A DNA stretch of 64,000 nucleotides from Planctomycetota bacterium. GTDB taxonomy: Bacteria; Planctomycetota; Brocadiia; SM23-32; JAKLEA01. Both the position numbers and the translations under genes were made by a program. Positions 44,114 through 53,425 of the stretch are shown here, piece by piece. The DNA lies in NCBI GenBank assembly GCA_022711755.1, contig JAKLEA010000021.1, positions 1 to 64,000 of the forward strand, given 5' to 3'. Numbering within the stretch: position 1 is the stretch's first letter; the number at the start of each line of letters is the position of its first letter. The notes under the pieces are model-generated. The model did not search any database, had not been told where the DNA came from, and saw only the letters and a program-made list of their open reading frames with translations.

Positions 44114-44137
44114 GCTGCTCCTCCGGAGGTATGCGTC

Positions 44138-45256
44138 ATGGCGCGATTCCCGAAAGTCCTGCCCCAATGGTTCTTCGCCCTCTCCCTGCTCGCGCTCGTT
44201 GCTTCGCCGGTCATGTGCGAAGAACCGGCTGCCGCGGCAACAGGCGATGCTGATACCGCCACGGCGCAAACACTCGATTTCAGCGGCGTCGTGTCCGCAA
44301 AGTTCACCCGTCCCATGAAGCCCGGCGAGAACGCCGAGATTCAAAAGCTCCTGAAAACCTTTGAGAATAAACCTGAGGACTTCAAATTCGAAGCCACTCT
44401 GAAGAAAACAGAGAAATACTACGATTGCTTCGACGTCCGGTTCCCGTCCCCATACAAGTCCCCATATGAGGAAAATAACACGGTCTGGTGCGAATACTAC
44501 CGGACAAAGGAACCTGGGAAGCAACCGGGGATAATAGTGCTGCACATACTTGACGGCAATTTCATTGAATGCCGAATCCTCTGCCACGCTCTTGCCCGTA
44601 ACGGGTGCAATGCCATCATGGTGAAAATGGCCTACTATGGCGAGCGAAGGCCAAAGGACAAGAACGTGCAGAACGCGCTCACGGCAAACGCCGACGCCAT
44701 GATGAAGGGGCTTATCCAGACTGTCCAGGACGTGCGCAGGACGGCCGCGTTCCTGGCTTCCCAGGATTGCGTTGATCCGGAGCGCATCGGCATCTGCGGC
44801 ATCAGCCTCGGCGCGTTTGTTACCGGGTTGACCGCAGGGGTGGACGGCAACTTCCCACGCGCCGTAATGATGCTTGGCGGCGGTGACCCGGCGGGCATGG
44901 TCATGCACGGGCCGAAGGAAATCCAGGGGCTTGCGGACAAGTTCAAGGCCGAAGGTTACACGTACGAAACGTTGGACAAGAAATTCAAGTGCATCGCCCC
45001 AAAGACGTTTGCCTCCAGGATACCCCCGGGATCGCTCGTCATGCTCAATGGAAGCAAGGATGAAGTCGTGCCCCCCGAAAACTCGAAGGTCTTCTGGAAT
45101 CACACGAAAGGCCAACGCGAGATAATCTGGTACGACTGCACGCACTATTCGGCTGTAAAGTTCATTGATAACTTCACGCGGGTTGTCAACAGATACTTCG
45201 GCCCCAATTACTGGAAGTCCGGCGAAGTCCCGCCGATGGATCTGAAATTCAAATAA
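44138..45256 (+). CDS. Secreted alpha/beta hydrolase (esterase/dienelactone hydrolase type)
   Basis: 372 residues with signal peptide (WFFALSLLALVASPVMC). Nucleophile elbow GISLGA with Ser223; acid Asp308 in NGSKDEVVPP; His336 in DCTHYSA. The layout matches dienelactone hydrolase/acetyl-xylan-esterase-like proteins of the envelope. An ester in plant or microbial polysaccharide would suit the carbohydrate genes of the window, but the substrate is inferred. CGGAGG precedes the ATG. Confidence 0.87.
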   Translation: MARFPKVLPQWFFALSLLALVASPVMCEEPAAAATGDADTATAQTLDFSGVVSAKFTRPMKPGENAEIQKLLKTFENKPEDFKFEATLKKTEKYYDCFDVRFPSPYKSPYEENNTVWCEYYRTKEPGKQPGIIVLHILDGNFIECRILCHALARNGCNAIMVKMAYYGERRPKDKNVQNALTANADAMMKGLIQTVQDVRRTAAFLASQDCVDPERIGICGISLGAFVTGLTAGVDGNFPRAVMMLGGGDPAGMVMHGPKEIQGLADKFKAEGYTYETLDKKFKCIAPKTFASRIPPGSLVMLNGSKDEVVPPENSKVFWNHTKGQREIIWYDCTHYSAVKFIDNFTRVVNRYFGPNYWKSGEVPPMDLKFK

Positions 45257-45304
45257 GGCGAACAACCTTTTCATCCGGGATGATGGAATCGAGGAGGGCG
45301 CCGC

Positions 45305-45967
45305 GTGAAACTGCACTGGGGATGGACGGCGGCGGCTCTTGCGCTGGGGCTTGTTCTCTGTGTCGTGGAAATCCGGCTCAGCGTGGGCCGAACGGATGCG
45401 CTGGTTTCATCCCTGAGCGATGGTTATCGTCGCCGTATCATTTCTGAAAGAGAGCGGGCAGCGATTGATGCGGCGGATGAGCTTCTGACCCTTCGAGCCG
45501 AGAACGCGCGCCTGGCCCGCGCGCTCCGAAACGCCGTTGGAAATTCCGCCAACACGGAGACCGCAGATGCCCCCGACCCTGATCGGATGGAGATTGGGAA
45601 GCTGCTGGCTGATCTTGTGGCGGATGAGCTTCAATACTCCTACGGAAGGGGCGTTGTCATATCCTGCGTTGACGTGGATGGCGCGTTGTTCGTAACCGTG
45701 GCCCGCGCCGGCTGGGACAAGTCGTCGAAAGCCATGCGGGACGCAATGGTTCTCTCCGCTTCGCAGATGTGGCGCGCGGCGCGTTGTGTTCCGGACCGCG
45801 ACATGGCCCTCGTCATATTCAGGACGGAGGACGGCAAGATTGTGGGAAGCTCGTCAAAGTCCGCCGACGGAAAACTGTATCGCAGCATAACGAGCTTTGA
45901 TTATAAAGGATCCAGCACGATGATCGGCGACCTTGGACCGATACCCGAACCGGCGCGCGGGGAGTAA
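45305..45967 (+). CDS. Membrane-anchored protein of unknown function
   Basis: 220 residues from a GTG preceded by GGAGG. One N-terminal helix (WTAAALALGLVLCVVEI), a coiled-coil stretch (about 42-80, with heptads of Leu, Ala and charged residues) and a globular C-terminal part with alternating beta-type sequence (GVVISCVDVDGALFVTVARAG, MALVIFRTEDGKIVGSS). No family recognised. It follows the hydrolase after 48 nt and may be co-transcribed. Confidence 0.7.
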   Translation: MKLHWGWTAAALALGLVLCVVEIRLSVGRTDALVSSLSDGYRRRIISERERAAIDAADELLTLRAENARLARALRNAVGNSANTETADAPDPDRMEIGKLLADLVADELQYSYGRGVVISCVDVDGALFVTVARAGWDKSSKAMRDAMVLSASQMWRAARCVPDRDMALVIFRTEDGKIVGSSSKSADGKLYRSITSFDYKGSSTMIGDLGPIPEPARGE

Positions 45968-46087
45968 CCTCGCCGGGCGGTTGTGCAAAAAAACCTATTT
46001 GATTCTTAACTTGTCCTTGCGGAGGCGCATTTCTGACTGTAGTCTGAAGGATATTGAGGCTGACAGCCGGCTTCAGGAGATCGAATC

Positions 46088-46522
46088 TTGAGGGAAAAGA
46101 TCAGGAAAATAGTCGCCAGAGATCCACGATACGCAGCGGAGGCGTACTATTTCGTTCTTGAAGCCTACGAACACGCAGCCGCCAGACTGGAAAATCCGCT
46201 GTCGGAGTTAAAGACCCGGCCTAACATTTCCGGCGCAGAGCTTCTCAATGGGGTCAGGACGCTCGCTTTGGATCAATTCGGTTACGCGGTCGCCACAGTC
46301 TTCAGAAAATGGGGGATCAAGACCAGCGAAGACATCGGTGAGATCGTCTTCAACATGGTTGACCATGGGGGGATGAACAAGTCCCCTGAGGATAGCAAGG
46401 ATGACTTTGCCGGGGGGGCGGACTTTGTTGGCTCGCTTGAGGAAGGGTACGATTTTTCAGGATTGTCCTGCGATCTCAGCGTGAGTTGGGATCCGGATTC
46501 CTGGAACATCCGGCTGGCTTGA
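46088..46522 (+). CDS. Minf_1886-family small protein
   Basis: 144 residues from a TTG placed 7 nt after AGGAGA. The sequence (YAAEAYYFVLEAYEHAA, ISGAELLNGVRTLALDQFGYAVATVFRKWGI, DIGEIVFNMVDHGGM) fits the small conserved family named after Minf_1886, common in PVC bacteria. The role is unknown. Soluble, no cofactor motif. It lies directly before the NtrC-type regulator (52 nt). Confidence 0.82.
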   Translation: MREKIRKIVARDPRYAAEAYYFVLEAYEHAAARLENPLSELKTRPNISGAELLNGVRTLALDQFGYAVATVFRKWGIKTSEDIGEIVFNMVDHGGMNKSPEDSKDDFAGGADFVGSLEEGYDFSGLSCDLSVSWDPDSWNIRLA

Positions 46523-46574
46523 CGTTCGCGAGGGGACGCGGAGCCGGGCGGAGAAAGGACGCAGGGATACAAGA

Positions 46575-48026
46575 ATGTCTGTTGCCGCAAATCAGGCCAA
46601 GGTTCTGGTCATTGACGACGTTGGTGAAGTCAGGAATCTCCTGAAGGCTCTGCTGGAAAGAAACGGCCACATTCCCATCATGGCGGCGACGGGACACGAG
46701 GGATTGGAGCTGGTCAGGAGAGAACTGCCGGACGCGGCGCTTGTGGACAACATGCTGCCGGATATCAAGGGTTTGGACCTTATAAAGGACCTCCAGAAGA
46801 TTGACGCCAACCTGCCCGTCATCATCATCACAGCCTACGGCGAACTGCGCACCGCCGTCGAGGCCGTGAAGTTGGGCGCTTATGACTATATTTCGAAACC
46901 TTTCGACACGGAGGACCTGGTCCTAAGGCTCCAGCACGCACTGCGTGAGCGGGCGATGCGCCGGGAACTCAGCGTCCTGTACACCCAGAACGAGGAAAGC
47001 GCGCCGTTGCGCGAGCTTATGGGGCACAGCGACGTCGTCAAGAGAATCCAGGAGCAGGTGCGCATCGTCTCCGCGACCGACTTCACAGTCGTAATCCTGG
47101 GCGAGACCGGCACGGGCAAGGAACTGGTCGCCCGCTCGGTCCATCAGAACAGCCTGCGCCGGGACAAGCCGTTCGTGCCGGTGGATTGCGGCGCGATTCC
47201 GGAAACGCTGATTGAGAGCGAGCTGTTCGGTTACGAGAAAGGCGCGTTCACCGGGGCGGAGCGCCAGAAAAAAGGCCACTTCGAACACGCGCACGGCGGG
47301 ACGCTCTTCCTGGATGAAATCGTCAACCTTCCGCTTATGACACAGGCCCGCCTGCTTCGCGCGCTTCAGGAGCGCTGCATCAGGCGCGTGGGCGGAAACC
47401 AGGAAATCCCGGTTGACATCCGCGTCATCGTAGCCGGCAACAAGAGCCTCGAAGAACTCGTCAAAAGGGGAAAAATCCGCCCCGATCTATACTACAGACT
47501 CAACGAATACCTCATCGAACTCCCAGCCCTGCGCGACAGGAGCGAGGACATCATTTATCTCTGCAAACGGTTCATGGACGCGGCCAACCATGATCTGGGC
47601 AAACAGATCCGGGGCTTCACGCAGGACGCCGTTGACAAGATGCTGGCGTATCGCTGGCCCGGCAATGTGCGGGAACTCAGAAACGTAATTCGCCGCGCCA
47701 CGCTGCTGGCGACCGAACAGATAGGTCCTGAACACCTTCTGCTGAACGGGGATGCGCCCGTCCCGGTCAACTCGGTTGAACCGCTTGAAGTCGAGACGGC
47801 AAGGATTGACGAATTCCCCCCCGATTTCAGCCTCAAGGATTTCATCAAAACCCAGACGCAGAAAATCGAGGAGCATGTAATCCGCCGCGCTCTGGACAAG
47901 ACGGGAGGCAACAAGAGCCAGGCTGCAAGATTGCTGAAGGTGGATTACAAGACGCTCCATTCGAAATGCAAGACTTACGGAATCCTGACCGAACAAAGCG
48001 AAACCGAGGAAGGACGGGGCGAATAG
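46575..48026 (+). CDS. Sigma-54-dependent response regulator, NtrC type
   Basis: 483 residues. Receiver domain (phospho-acceptor Asp58, acidic pair Asp14/Asp15, Lys107), AAA+ domain with Walker A GETGTGKE (176-183) and the sigma-54-contacting loop GAFTGA (223-228), and a Fis-type helix-turn-helix at the C-terminus (GGNKSQAARLLKVDYKTLHSK). It activates sigma-54 promoters after phosphorylation. No histidine kinase gene is present in the window, so it is an orphan here. Confidence 0.95.
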   Translation: MSVAANQAKVLVIDDVGEVRNLLKALLERNGHIPIMAATGHEGLELVRRELPDAALVDNMLPDIKGLDLIKDLQKIDANLPVIIITAYGELRTAVEAVKLGAYDYISKPFDTEDLVLRLQHALRERAMRRELSVLYTQNEESAPLRELMGHSDVVKRIQEQVRIVSATDFTVVILGETGTGKELVARSVHQNSLRRDKPFVPVDCGAIPETLIESELFGYEKGAFTGAERQKKGHFEHAHGGTLFLDEIVNLPLMTQARLLRALQERCIRRVGGNQEIPVDIRVIVAGNKSLEELVKRGKIRPDLYYRLNEYLIELPALRDRSEDIIYLCKRFMDAANHDLGKQIRGFTQDAVDKMLAYRWPGNVRELRNVIRRATLLATEQIGPEHLLLNGDAPVPVNSVEPLEVETARIDEFPPDFSLKDFIKTQTQKIEEHVIRRALDKTGGNKSQAARLLKVDYKTLHSKCKTYGILTEQSETEEGRGE

Positions 48027-48081
48027 TCCGCTGTCCCCATAGTTGCGGAACACAAAGATTTCATAAACCGGGAGGAAAGCG

Positions 48082-48663
48082 ATGAAGGTGCTGGCAATCA
48101 ATGGAAGCCCCAGGGCAAAGGGCAATACGGACATCGTTCTGGAATGGACGCTCGACGAGCTTCGCGCCAAAGGCGCAAAGGTAGAGAAGGTGATGGCGGC
48201 GCGGCGCAAGATTTCCGGTTGCGTCGAATGTTTCGCCTGCCAGAAGGATAAAGACACTCCGGGTTGCGCCGTAAAGGACGATATGCAAGCGCTTTACGGC
48301 AAAATCCTGAAGGCCGACCTTATCATCCTCGCATCGCCGGTCTTCTGCTGGGGGATCACTGCCCAGATCAAGGCGATACTTGACCGCTGTTACGCGTTCT
48401 TCAAGTTCAACCAGGAACCATACGTCTGCCTTATGGCAGGCAAGAAGATGGCGCTAGTGATTACGGCGGGAGGCGGGCTTGACGACGGGCCGAAGGCGTG
48501 CGAGGCCCAGTACCTGGCCTTCGGCGAGTTCGCCGGGGTGGAAAATGCCGGCGTCCTGCTCGTCCCCAACGCAAAAGGCCCGGAAGAAACTAATAAAGAT
48601 GCCGACCTGAAGCAGCGCGCCGCCAAATTCGGACAGCGTCTGGCCAAGTCCATCAAGGATTGA
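48082..48663 (+). CDS. Flavodoxin-fold NAD(P)H-dependent FMN reductase
   Basis: 193 residues. The N-terminal FMN phosphate loop MKVLAINGSPRAKGNTD and the ASPVFCWGITAQIKAILDR stretch are typical of NADPH-dependent FMN reductase/iron-sulfur flavoprotein relatives. Cysteines GCVECFACQ (about 46-53) sit where related flavoproteins carry a compact Cys cluster, so an iron-sulfur centre is possible. GGGAGG precedes the ATG. Confidence 0.88.
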   Translation: MKVLAINGSPRAKGNTDIVLEWTLDELRAKGAKVEKVMAARRKISGCVECFACQKDKDTPGCAVKDDMQALYGKILKADLIILASPVFCWGITAQIKAILDRCYAFFKFNQEPYVCLMAGKKMALVITAGGGLDDGPKACEAQYLAFGEFAGVENAGVLLVPNAKGPEETNKDADLKQRAAKFGQRLAKSIKD

Positions 48664-48790
48664 TCCCGGCATCCGTCATATCTTTCTAATTATGGTCGCG
48701 CTGTATTCTCTTCGCTCACGGACGTTTCACCCACGGGCGCTTCGGACACGGCGTCCCAGCGGGTAATATGTCGTTAACAGGTTTCGAGTT

Positions 48791-48814
48791 GTTGCGCAGG
48801 CGTCTCGCCTGCTC
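48791..48814. repeat. Second copy of the palindromic element core
   Basis: The stem GCAGGCG-tct-CGCCTGC with the flank GGCGTCTCGCCTGCTC matches the element at 16466 closely. The rest of that element (second hairpin, terminal repeats) is absent. It lies 31 nt before mnmA. Confidence 0.55.
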
Positions 48815-48845
48815 CCTTTCGTTATTGCTTGTACGGAGTCATTCA

Positions 48846-49940
48846 TTGGCCCGCGTCATGGTTGCCATGTCTGGTGGCGTTGATTCCTCGGTCGCTGCGG
48901 CGCTCCTCAAGGAGGCCGGGCATGAGGTGGTCGGAGTGACCATGCGGCTCGGCCCGGACGCCTGCCTTGAGGAAACCCCGAAGGCCTGCTGCGGCCCGGA
49001 CGCCGTGCATGACGCCGCGCGCGTGGCGGAGGCGATTGGCATTGCTCTTTATCCGTTGAATCTCCGCCGCAATTTCCAGGAACTTGTAATCGGCCCGTTC
49101 TGCGACGAATATGCCGTCGGGCGCACCCCCAACCCGTGTGTTCTGTGCAATCGGGAGTTGAAGTTCGGCCATCTTCTCCGCCTGGCGCTGGCGCAGGATT
49201 TCGATTATGTGGCGACGGGCCATTATGCAATCATCGAGAGGAGCGAGGCGGAAGGGCGTTTCCAGTTGCGCCGCGCCGCGATGAAGCAATGGGACCAGTC
49301 CTACTTTCTTTACTCGCTTGATCAGTTCCAGATGGCTCACACCATCTTCCCGATCGGCGGCATGAGCAAGGACGAGGCGCGCCAGGTTGCTCGCCGTTTC
49401 GGACTTCCCGTCAGCGAGAAACCGGGCAGTCAGGACATCTGTTTCCTCTCAGGGGGCGATTACCGCCCCTTCCTGGCAGAGCGTCGCCCGGAGCTTTGCG
49501 TTGAAGGTCCGATCGTCACCTCCGACGGAAAACGGATCGGGACGCATGACGGTTGCGCGTTCTATACCGTCGGGCAGCGGACGGGTCTGGGCGTGGCGAC
49601 GGGAGAGCGCGTCTATATCCTGGCTCTGCGTCCGGATACGAATACGGTCGTTGTAGGCCCGAAGGAGGAGGCGCAGATGACGCGTGTGCGCGTGGAAAAC
49701 GTCGCATGGACTGGACGCGACGCTCCGGACGTCCCGATGCGCCTCGGCGTCAAGGTCCGATATCGCCAGCGTGACGCCGAGGCTGTCGTCGAAGTCGTTG
49801 GAAACGGCGTCGCCGAAGTGGGGTTTGACGAGGCGCAGTTGCCCTCCGCGCCGGGACAGGCGGCAGTATTCTATGACGGCGAGGTTGTGGCGGGCGGCGG
49901 CGTCATCGTTTCCTCAAACCTGAGCGATGATTATGCATAA
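48846..49940 (+). CDS. mnmA: tRNA-specific 2-thiouridylase
   Basis: 364 residues from the TTG at 48846, 8 nt after GGAG; this gives the usual start MARVMVAMSGGVDSS. The P-loop SGGVDSS, the first catalytic Cys in TPNPCVLCNRELKFG and the second in GSQDICFLSGGDY are all present. MnmA makes the 2-thio group of wobble uridine in tRNAs for Lys, Glu and Gln, taking sulfur from a persulfide relay. Length is typical. Confidence 0.95.
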   Translation: MARVMVAMSGGVDSSVAAALLKEAGHEVVGVTMRLGPDACLEETPKACCGPDAVHDAARVAEAIGIALYPLNLRRNFQELVIGPFCDEYAVGRTPNPCVLCNRELKFGHLLRLALAQDFDYVATGHYAIIERSEAEGRFQLRRAAMKQWDQSYFLYSLDQFQMAHTIFPIGGMSKDEARQVARRFGLPVSEKPGSQDICFLSGGDYRPFLAERRPELCVEGPIVTSDGKRIGTHDGCAFYTVGQRTGLGVATGERVYILALRPDTNTVVVGPKEEAQMTRVRVENVAWTGRDAPDVPMRLGVKVRYRQRDAEAVVEVVGNGVAEVGFDEAQLPSAPGQAAVFYDGEVVAGGGVIVSSNLSDDYA

Positions 49941-49979
49941 ATCGGCACAGGAGATACCTGAGCCGGACTACGCCCCGAT

Positions 49980-51059
49980 TTACTTGCGCCCCCCCTCACA
50001 GTTCCCGACGCATCGCATGACCGCATCCCGCCACAGCTCCGCCATCATGCGCATTCCCTCCTCGTTCGGATGAACGGGATCATCCCCGTAGAATCGCTTC
50101 CTGTCGCTGGAATAAGCATCAAAGAAGTCCGGCCCCGCGGAGAGCGACATTCCCGCGACAAGCTCGTCAATCGCCATGCAATATGATCGCAATATCGGCT
50201 CCGCGCCCTCGAAATAATCATGGCACGGTTTCGCAACGAGAATCCTTGACGGTTCCGCCCCATATTCGTTTATGAGAATTTCAACAATCGCCCGAAGGTC
50301 GGCGGCAAGGTCGCCGGGGGGCCGCTTCGCCCGCTCGTCATTAACCCCCAGATGTACAAGCCACAGGTTCGGCCTGAGCAACCCGATGCGTCCGCGCCAG
50401 TTCGTATCGCTCCGCATCAGTTGCAGGTAGTCCGCGCTCGTGTATCCGCCCCATCCCTCGTTGGCTATGAAGACGGGATACTTGAGCGCGGATGAAAGAC
50501 GATCGTTCAGGTCCGTCATCCAGCTCTGCATGCAGTTGATCTGCGGCAGGTGGACATGCGTCGTCGGGGCGAATTGCGGGAAGTTTCTCCCGTCTTTCGA
50601 GACGGCAGCATTCGGGAACTGTGAAGCATCAAGCCGGAGGTCTTCCCGCATGAAGGTCCGCCCGTAATATCCCTCGGTGATGCTGTCGCCAATGGCCGCG
50701 GCCACGAGGCCGATGCCCAGCCCCGTCCGCAGTTTCGCGCCGATCTCGCCGCCCACGCGGTCGAACTCGCGGATCAGAACGTCGTAATTCCCGGTTGCCG
50801 GCGATTCCTTGATCATCGCCGGGTTTGCTTTTGTCAGCGTTCCGAAGGCAAGCTTCTCTTCGCCTCGAATGGCTTCAATAGAGATGGAAGTCACCTCCTC
50901 GGCCAGGCACAAGACCTCAAACTCCAGTTTTCTGCCCCCTTGGATGTAGGGAATCCTGTAGGTTCCCTGAACGTCGGGAACCGTGATGGACAGGGAATCC
51001 GCTTCCTTTTCAAGCGAGACTTCAATCCGCCCGATTCGAATTGTGGATGCCTTCGGCAT
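49980..51059 (-). CDS. SGNH/GDSL-family hydrolase
   Basis: 359 residues. Block I IGDSITEG (Ser126), block II Gly in NEGWGGYTS, block III Asn240 in HLGVNDE and block V Asp327/His330 in DDPVHPN give a complete SGNH site. The N-terminal 115 residues form a beta-rich domain ahead of the hydrolase, as in carbohydrate esterases of the CE2/CE-like groups. No signal peptide is seen. Acetyl-ester removal from sugars is likely given the neighbours. Confidence 0.87.
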   Translation of the reverse strand: MPKASTIRIGRIEVSLEKEADSLSITVPDVQGTYRIPYIQGGRKLEFEVLCLAEEVTSISIEAIRGEEKLAFGTLTKANPAMIKESPATGNYDVLIREFDRVGGEIGAKLRTGLGIGLVAAAIGDSITEGYYGRTFMREDLRLDASQFPNAAVSKDGRNFPQFAPTTHVHLPQINCMQSWMTDLNDRLSSALKYPVFIANEGWGGYTSADYLQLMRSDTNWRGRIGLLRPNLWLVHLGVNDERAKRPPGDLAADLRAIVEILINEYGAEPSRILVAKPCHDYFEGAEPILRSYCMAIDELVAGMSLSAGPDFFDAYSSDRKRFYGDDPVHPNEEGMRMMAELWRDAVMRCVGNCEGGRK

Positions 51060-51095
51060 GTGTTGTCATTACGCCTTGTTTGAAAATATGTTGCG

Positions 51096-53252
51096 TCAGA
51101 TTGCCTTCGGCGGCCAGCCCTTGAAATCGTCGTCCCCTTCCGGGCCGAATTTCTTACGCAGAACCTTCGCCGCAGCGGCAAGAGCGTCGCACCATGCTAT
51201 CATGTCTTCGATTGCGGGCGCGCCCTTCTCCCAATCATCCCATGCGGCATTGATTCTATCGAATGGCGTGGTGTCAACAATGCTCCCGCACAGGCGACGG
51301 AAATCCTCGAAACATTTGTGTCGTCCGTTGCCATAAATCCCTTGCGCCTCAAGAGATGAACGCGCAACCGTCCACGCGACGGTATGCGCGACGTAGAGCA
51401 TGACGTCCGGTTCTTCATCAGGCTGCGGGGAAGGGATTCCCTTGAAAGATTTAAGGAAACTCTCCCTGTCCGACGCTACTCCTTCCACCTCGCGCGAGAC
51501 CAGTTCGATCCAGCCGGGTTCCACGAGTCTGCGCCTGCGCTCGGCGGGTTCGGCGTGGCATAAATCGGCCAATTCCATGGTGATACGCTCGCACAGCGGC
51601 AGACGATGTCTGCCCGGAGCCTTCAGCCATGTCTCGGCCAGCGCATCGGTGCTTTCGTAGACCGGGTCCTTGACCATGCCGCGCTTGACGGCATCCTGAA
51701 GTGTCAGGAAAAACTCGTCCATGCTCAGAACCTTGATCTCGGGATGCTTGTCGAATTCGGCCTTTTCTTTGGCAAGTTGTCCGAGCACGCCCTTTGATAT
51801 CTGAGCGAAGAGGAACATGAATGCCGGTCTCGCGGGGCATTCCCTGGCGAAGCGGAGTATGTCCCCCACGTTGTCGTTTCCCACATTTGCGATGTGGACT
51901 GAGTGCATCTTGGGTATCGGGCCGAGGGGGTACGATTTGGCGTAGGGCGAACCGCCCAGACCGCAGACTAGGCCGGGACCGCTCTTGAGCGCTTCCTGCT
52001 CGCGCAGGACGGCGTCATCCTTCTCGACCTCCCGCCACCAGTCGCGCAGGAACCAGTTGACCATGTTGCAGCCGTTCTGCCCGGACTGGTCCAGCAGGCG
52101 TCGGGTTTCGCTCAGGTACATCTGCGCCAGTCCGTCCGGCCAGAGATGCGAGTATGTGTAGCCCACGCCGGAGGACGGCCCCCAGAAGCAGTCGTTCGGC
52201 CTCTTTGTTTCGTGGTAATACCTCAGCATCCCGGGCATCATCTTGACAGTGAAGGGCAGGATGCCCCATCCGAGCTTGAATTCGCCCCGCGCCGGATCGA
52301 GCCAGTTGCCGGAGTGCATGTCGTTCATCGCCCACGTCGCGTCTCCGTCGCTTACGTAGAAGCAGCAGTAGATTTTGTTCTTCGCCGCGCGGCATTTGGA
52401 TTTCGGCGGGAGTTTCTGGGCGTATGATGCGTCATGGTCGCCCACGCCGCCGTGGATGGTCATGTTCGGAGTGTGGATGCTACAGAGGTTGAAGAACCCT
52501 CGCTCCGCCGCCTCGGCAACGTATTCCTTCTCCTGATCGCGGATGCAATGCCAGTTGATCTGGACGCCCGGCGCCTCCGCGCTGTCCAGCATCCGCCGGT
52601 AAAGCATCAGCGACCTGCGCGACTGGCGGCTGAGCGGCAGGTCGAGAGCCATCGCGCGGTAGTAGACGACGAAGTCCTCGATGGTGTGGATCATCGCGTA
52701 CCAGAACGGGCGATGAACGCAGAGATTGGCGTATATATGCTTCGAGCAGAAGGGCCACAGGTTGTCAATCGCCCACTCGGCAGCGTCCCAGTTATTCCGG
52801 AATCGTCCGCGCAGATCGTCCCGCTTCGGAATGCCGTGTCGCTTCATCCAGTGTTCCTGATCTGGCGAGACCGGCAGCAAGCTCTCCAGCCCGGCCCTTG
52901 TGATTGCCAGGTTCTGCGTCTGGATGACCGATTCGTTGTCGTAGAGAACGTAGCCCCCGGCAACGTCCTTATATCGCTCGATCAGGCGGTCAAGATCGTC
53001 CTCCGTCTCGTGTGTTATGCCGAAGGTCTTGACGTAGTAGTCGAGCCAGTGCTTTTCGTAGAGTTCGTGTCTGTAGCCGCGCACGCCGCACCCGCCCTGC
53101 ATGATGTAGAGTTCCGGATTGCGCCGGTTAACGAGGCCCTGAAGCGAGCGGAGCCACACCCAGAAGTCCACGCCCTGGCCGGTGAAGTCGGGACTGGTGA
53201 CGATGAGATGCCTGACGGGCGGGATTGTGGGAAAGATGTCGGTGATTTGCAT
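51096..53252 (-). CDS. GxGYxYP-type putative glycoside hydrolase
   Basis: 718 residues with no signal peptide. The family motif appears as SSGVGYTYSHLWP, where the final Pro of GxGYxYP is Ser. The sequence around it (WGILPFTVKMMPGMLRYYHETK; YCCFYVSDGDATWAMND) fits this family of putative glycosidases. AGGAGG lies 8 nt before the ATG. Substrate unknown. It is followed by the SGNH hydrolase. Confidence 0.8.
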   Translation of the reverse strand: MQITDIFPTIPPVRHLIVTSPDFTGQGVDFWVWLRSLQGLVNRRNPELYIMQGGCGVRGYRHELYEKHWLDYYVKTFGITHETEDDLDRLIERYKDVAGGYVLYDNESVIQTQNLAITRAGLESLLPVSPDQEHWMKRHGIPKRDDLRGRFRNNWDAAEWAIDNLWPFCSKHIYANLCVHRPFWYAMIHTIEDFVVYYRAMALDLPLSRQSRRSLMLYRRMLDSAEAPGVQINWHCIRDQEKEYVAEAAERGFFNLCSIHTPNMTIHGGVGDHDASYAQKLPPKSKCRAAKNKIYCCFYVSDGDATWAMNDMHSGNWLDPARGEFKLGWGILPFTVKMMPGMLRYYHETKRPNDCFWGPSSGVGYTYSHLWPDGLAQMYLSETRRLLDQSGQNGCNMVNWFLRDWWREVEKDDAVLREQEALKSGPGLVCGLGGSPYAKSYPLGPIPKMHSVHIANVGNDNVGDILRFARECPARPAFMFLFAQISKGVLGQLAKEKAEFDKHPEIKVLSMDEFFLTLQDAVKRGMVKDPVYESTDALAETWLKAPGRHRLPLCERITMELADLCHAEPAERRRRLVEPGWIELVSREVEGVASDRESFLKSFKGIPSPQPDEEPDVMLYVAHTVAWTVARSSLEAQGIYGNGRHKCFEDFRRLCGSIVDTTPFDRINAAWDDWEKGAPAIEDMIAWCDALAAAAKVLRKKFGPEGDDDFKGWPPKAI

Positions 53253-53425
53253 TTATCGGTTCCTCCTGTAGTATTTCCCGCGCAATCCAGGGAAACTCAG
53301 ATTCGGTCAATCGGCGCGGGTTTGCATTGTCGGACGGCGATCATGATATCAGGAGTATGTGCGGTTGGCTAACAGCCTTCGTAAATGCGAATTCCGCATG
53401 TATGGTATGGCGGACGGCGCGCTCG

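Noticed and set aside
44030-45316. 428-codon open frame on the minus strand
   Set aside because: Antisense to the secreted hydrolase, which has a signal peptide and full catalytic triad.
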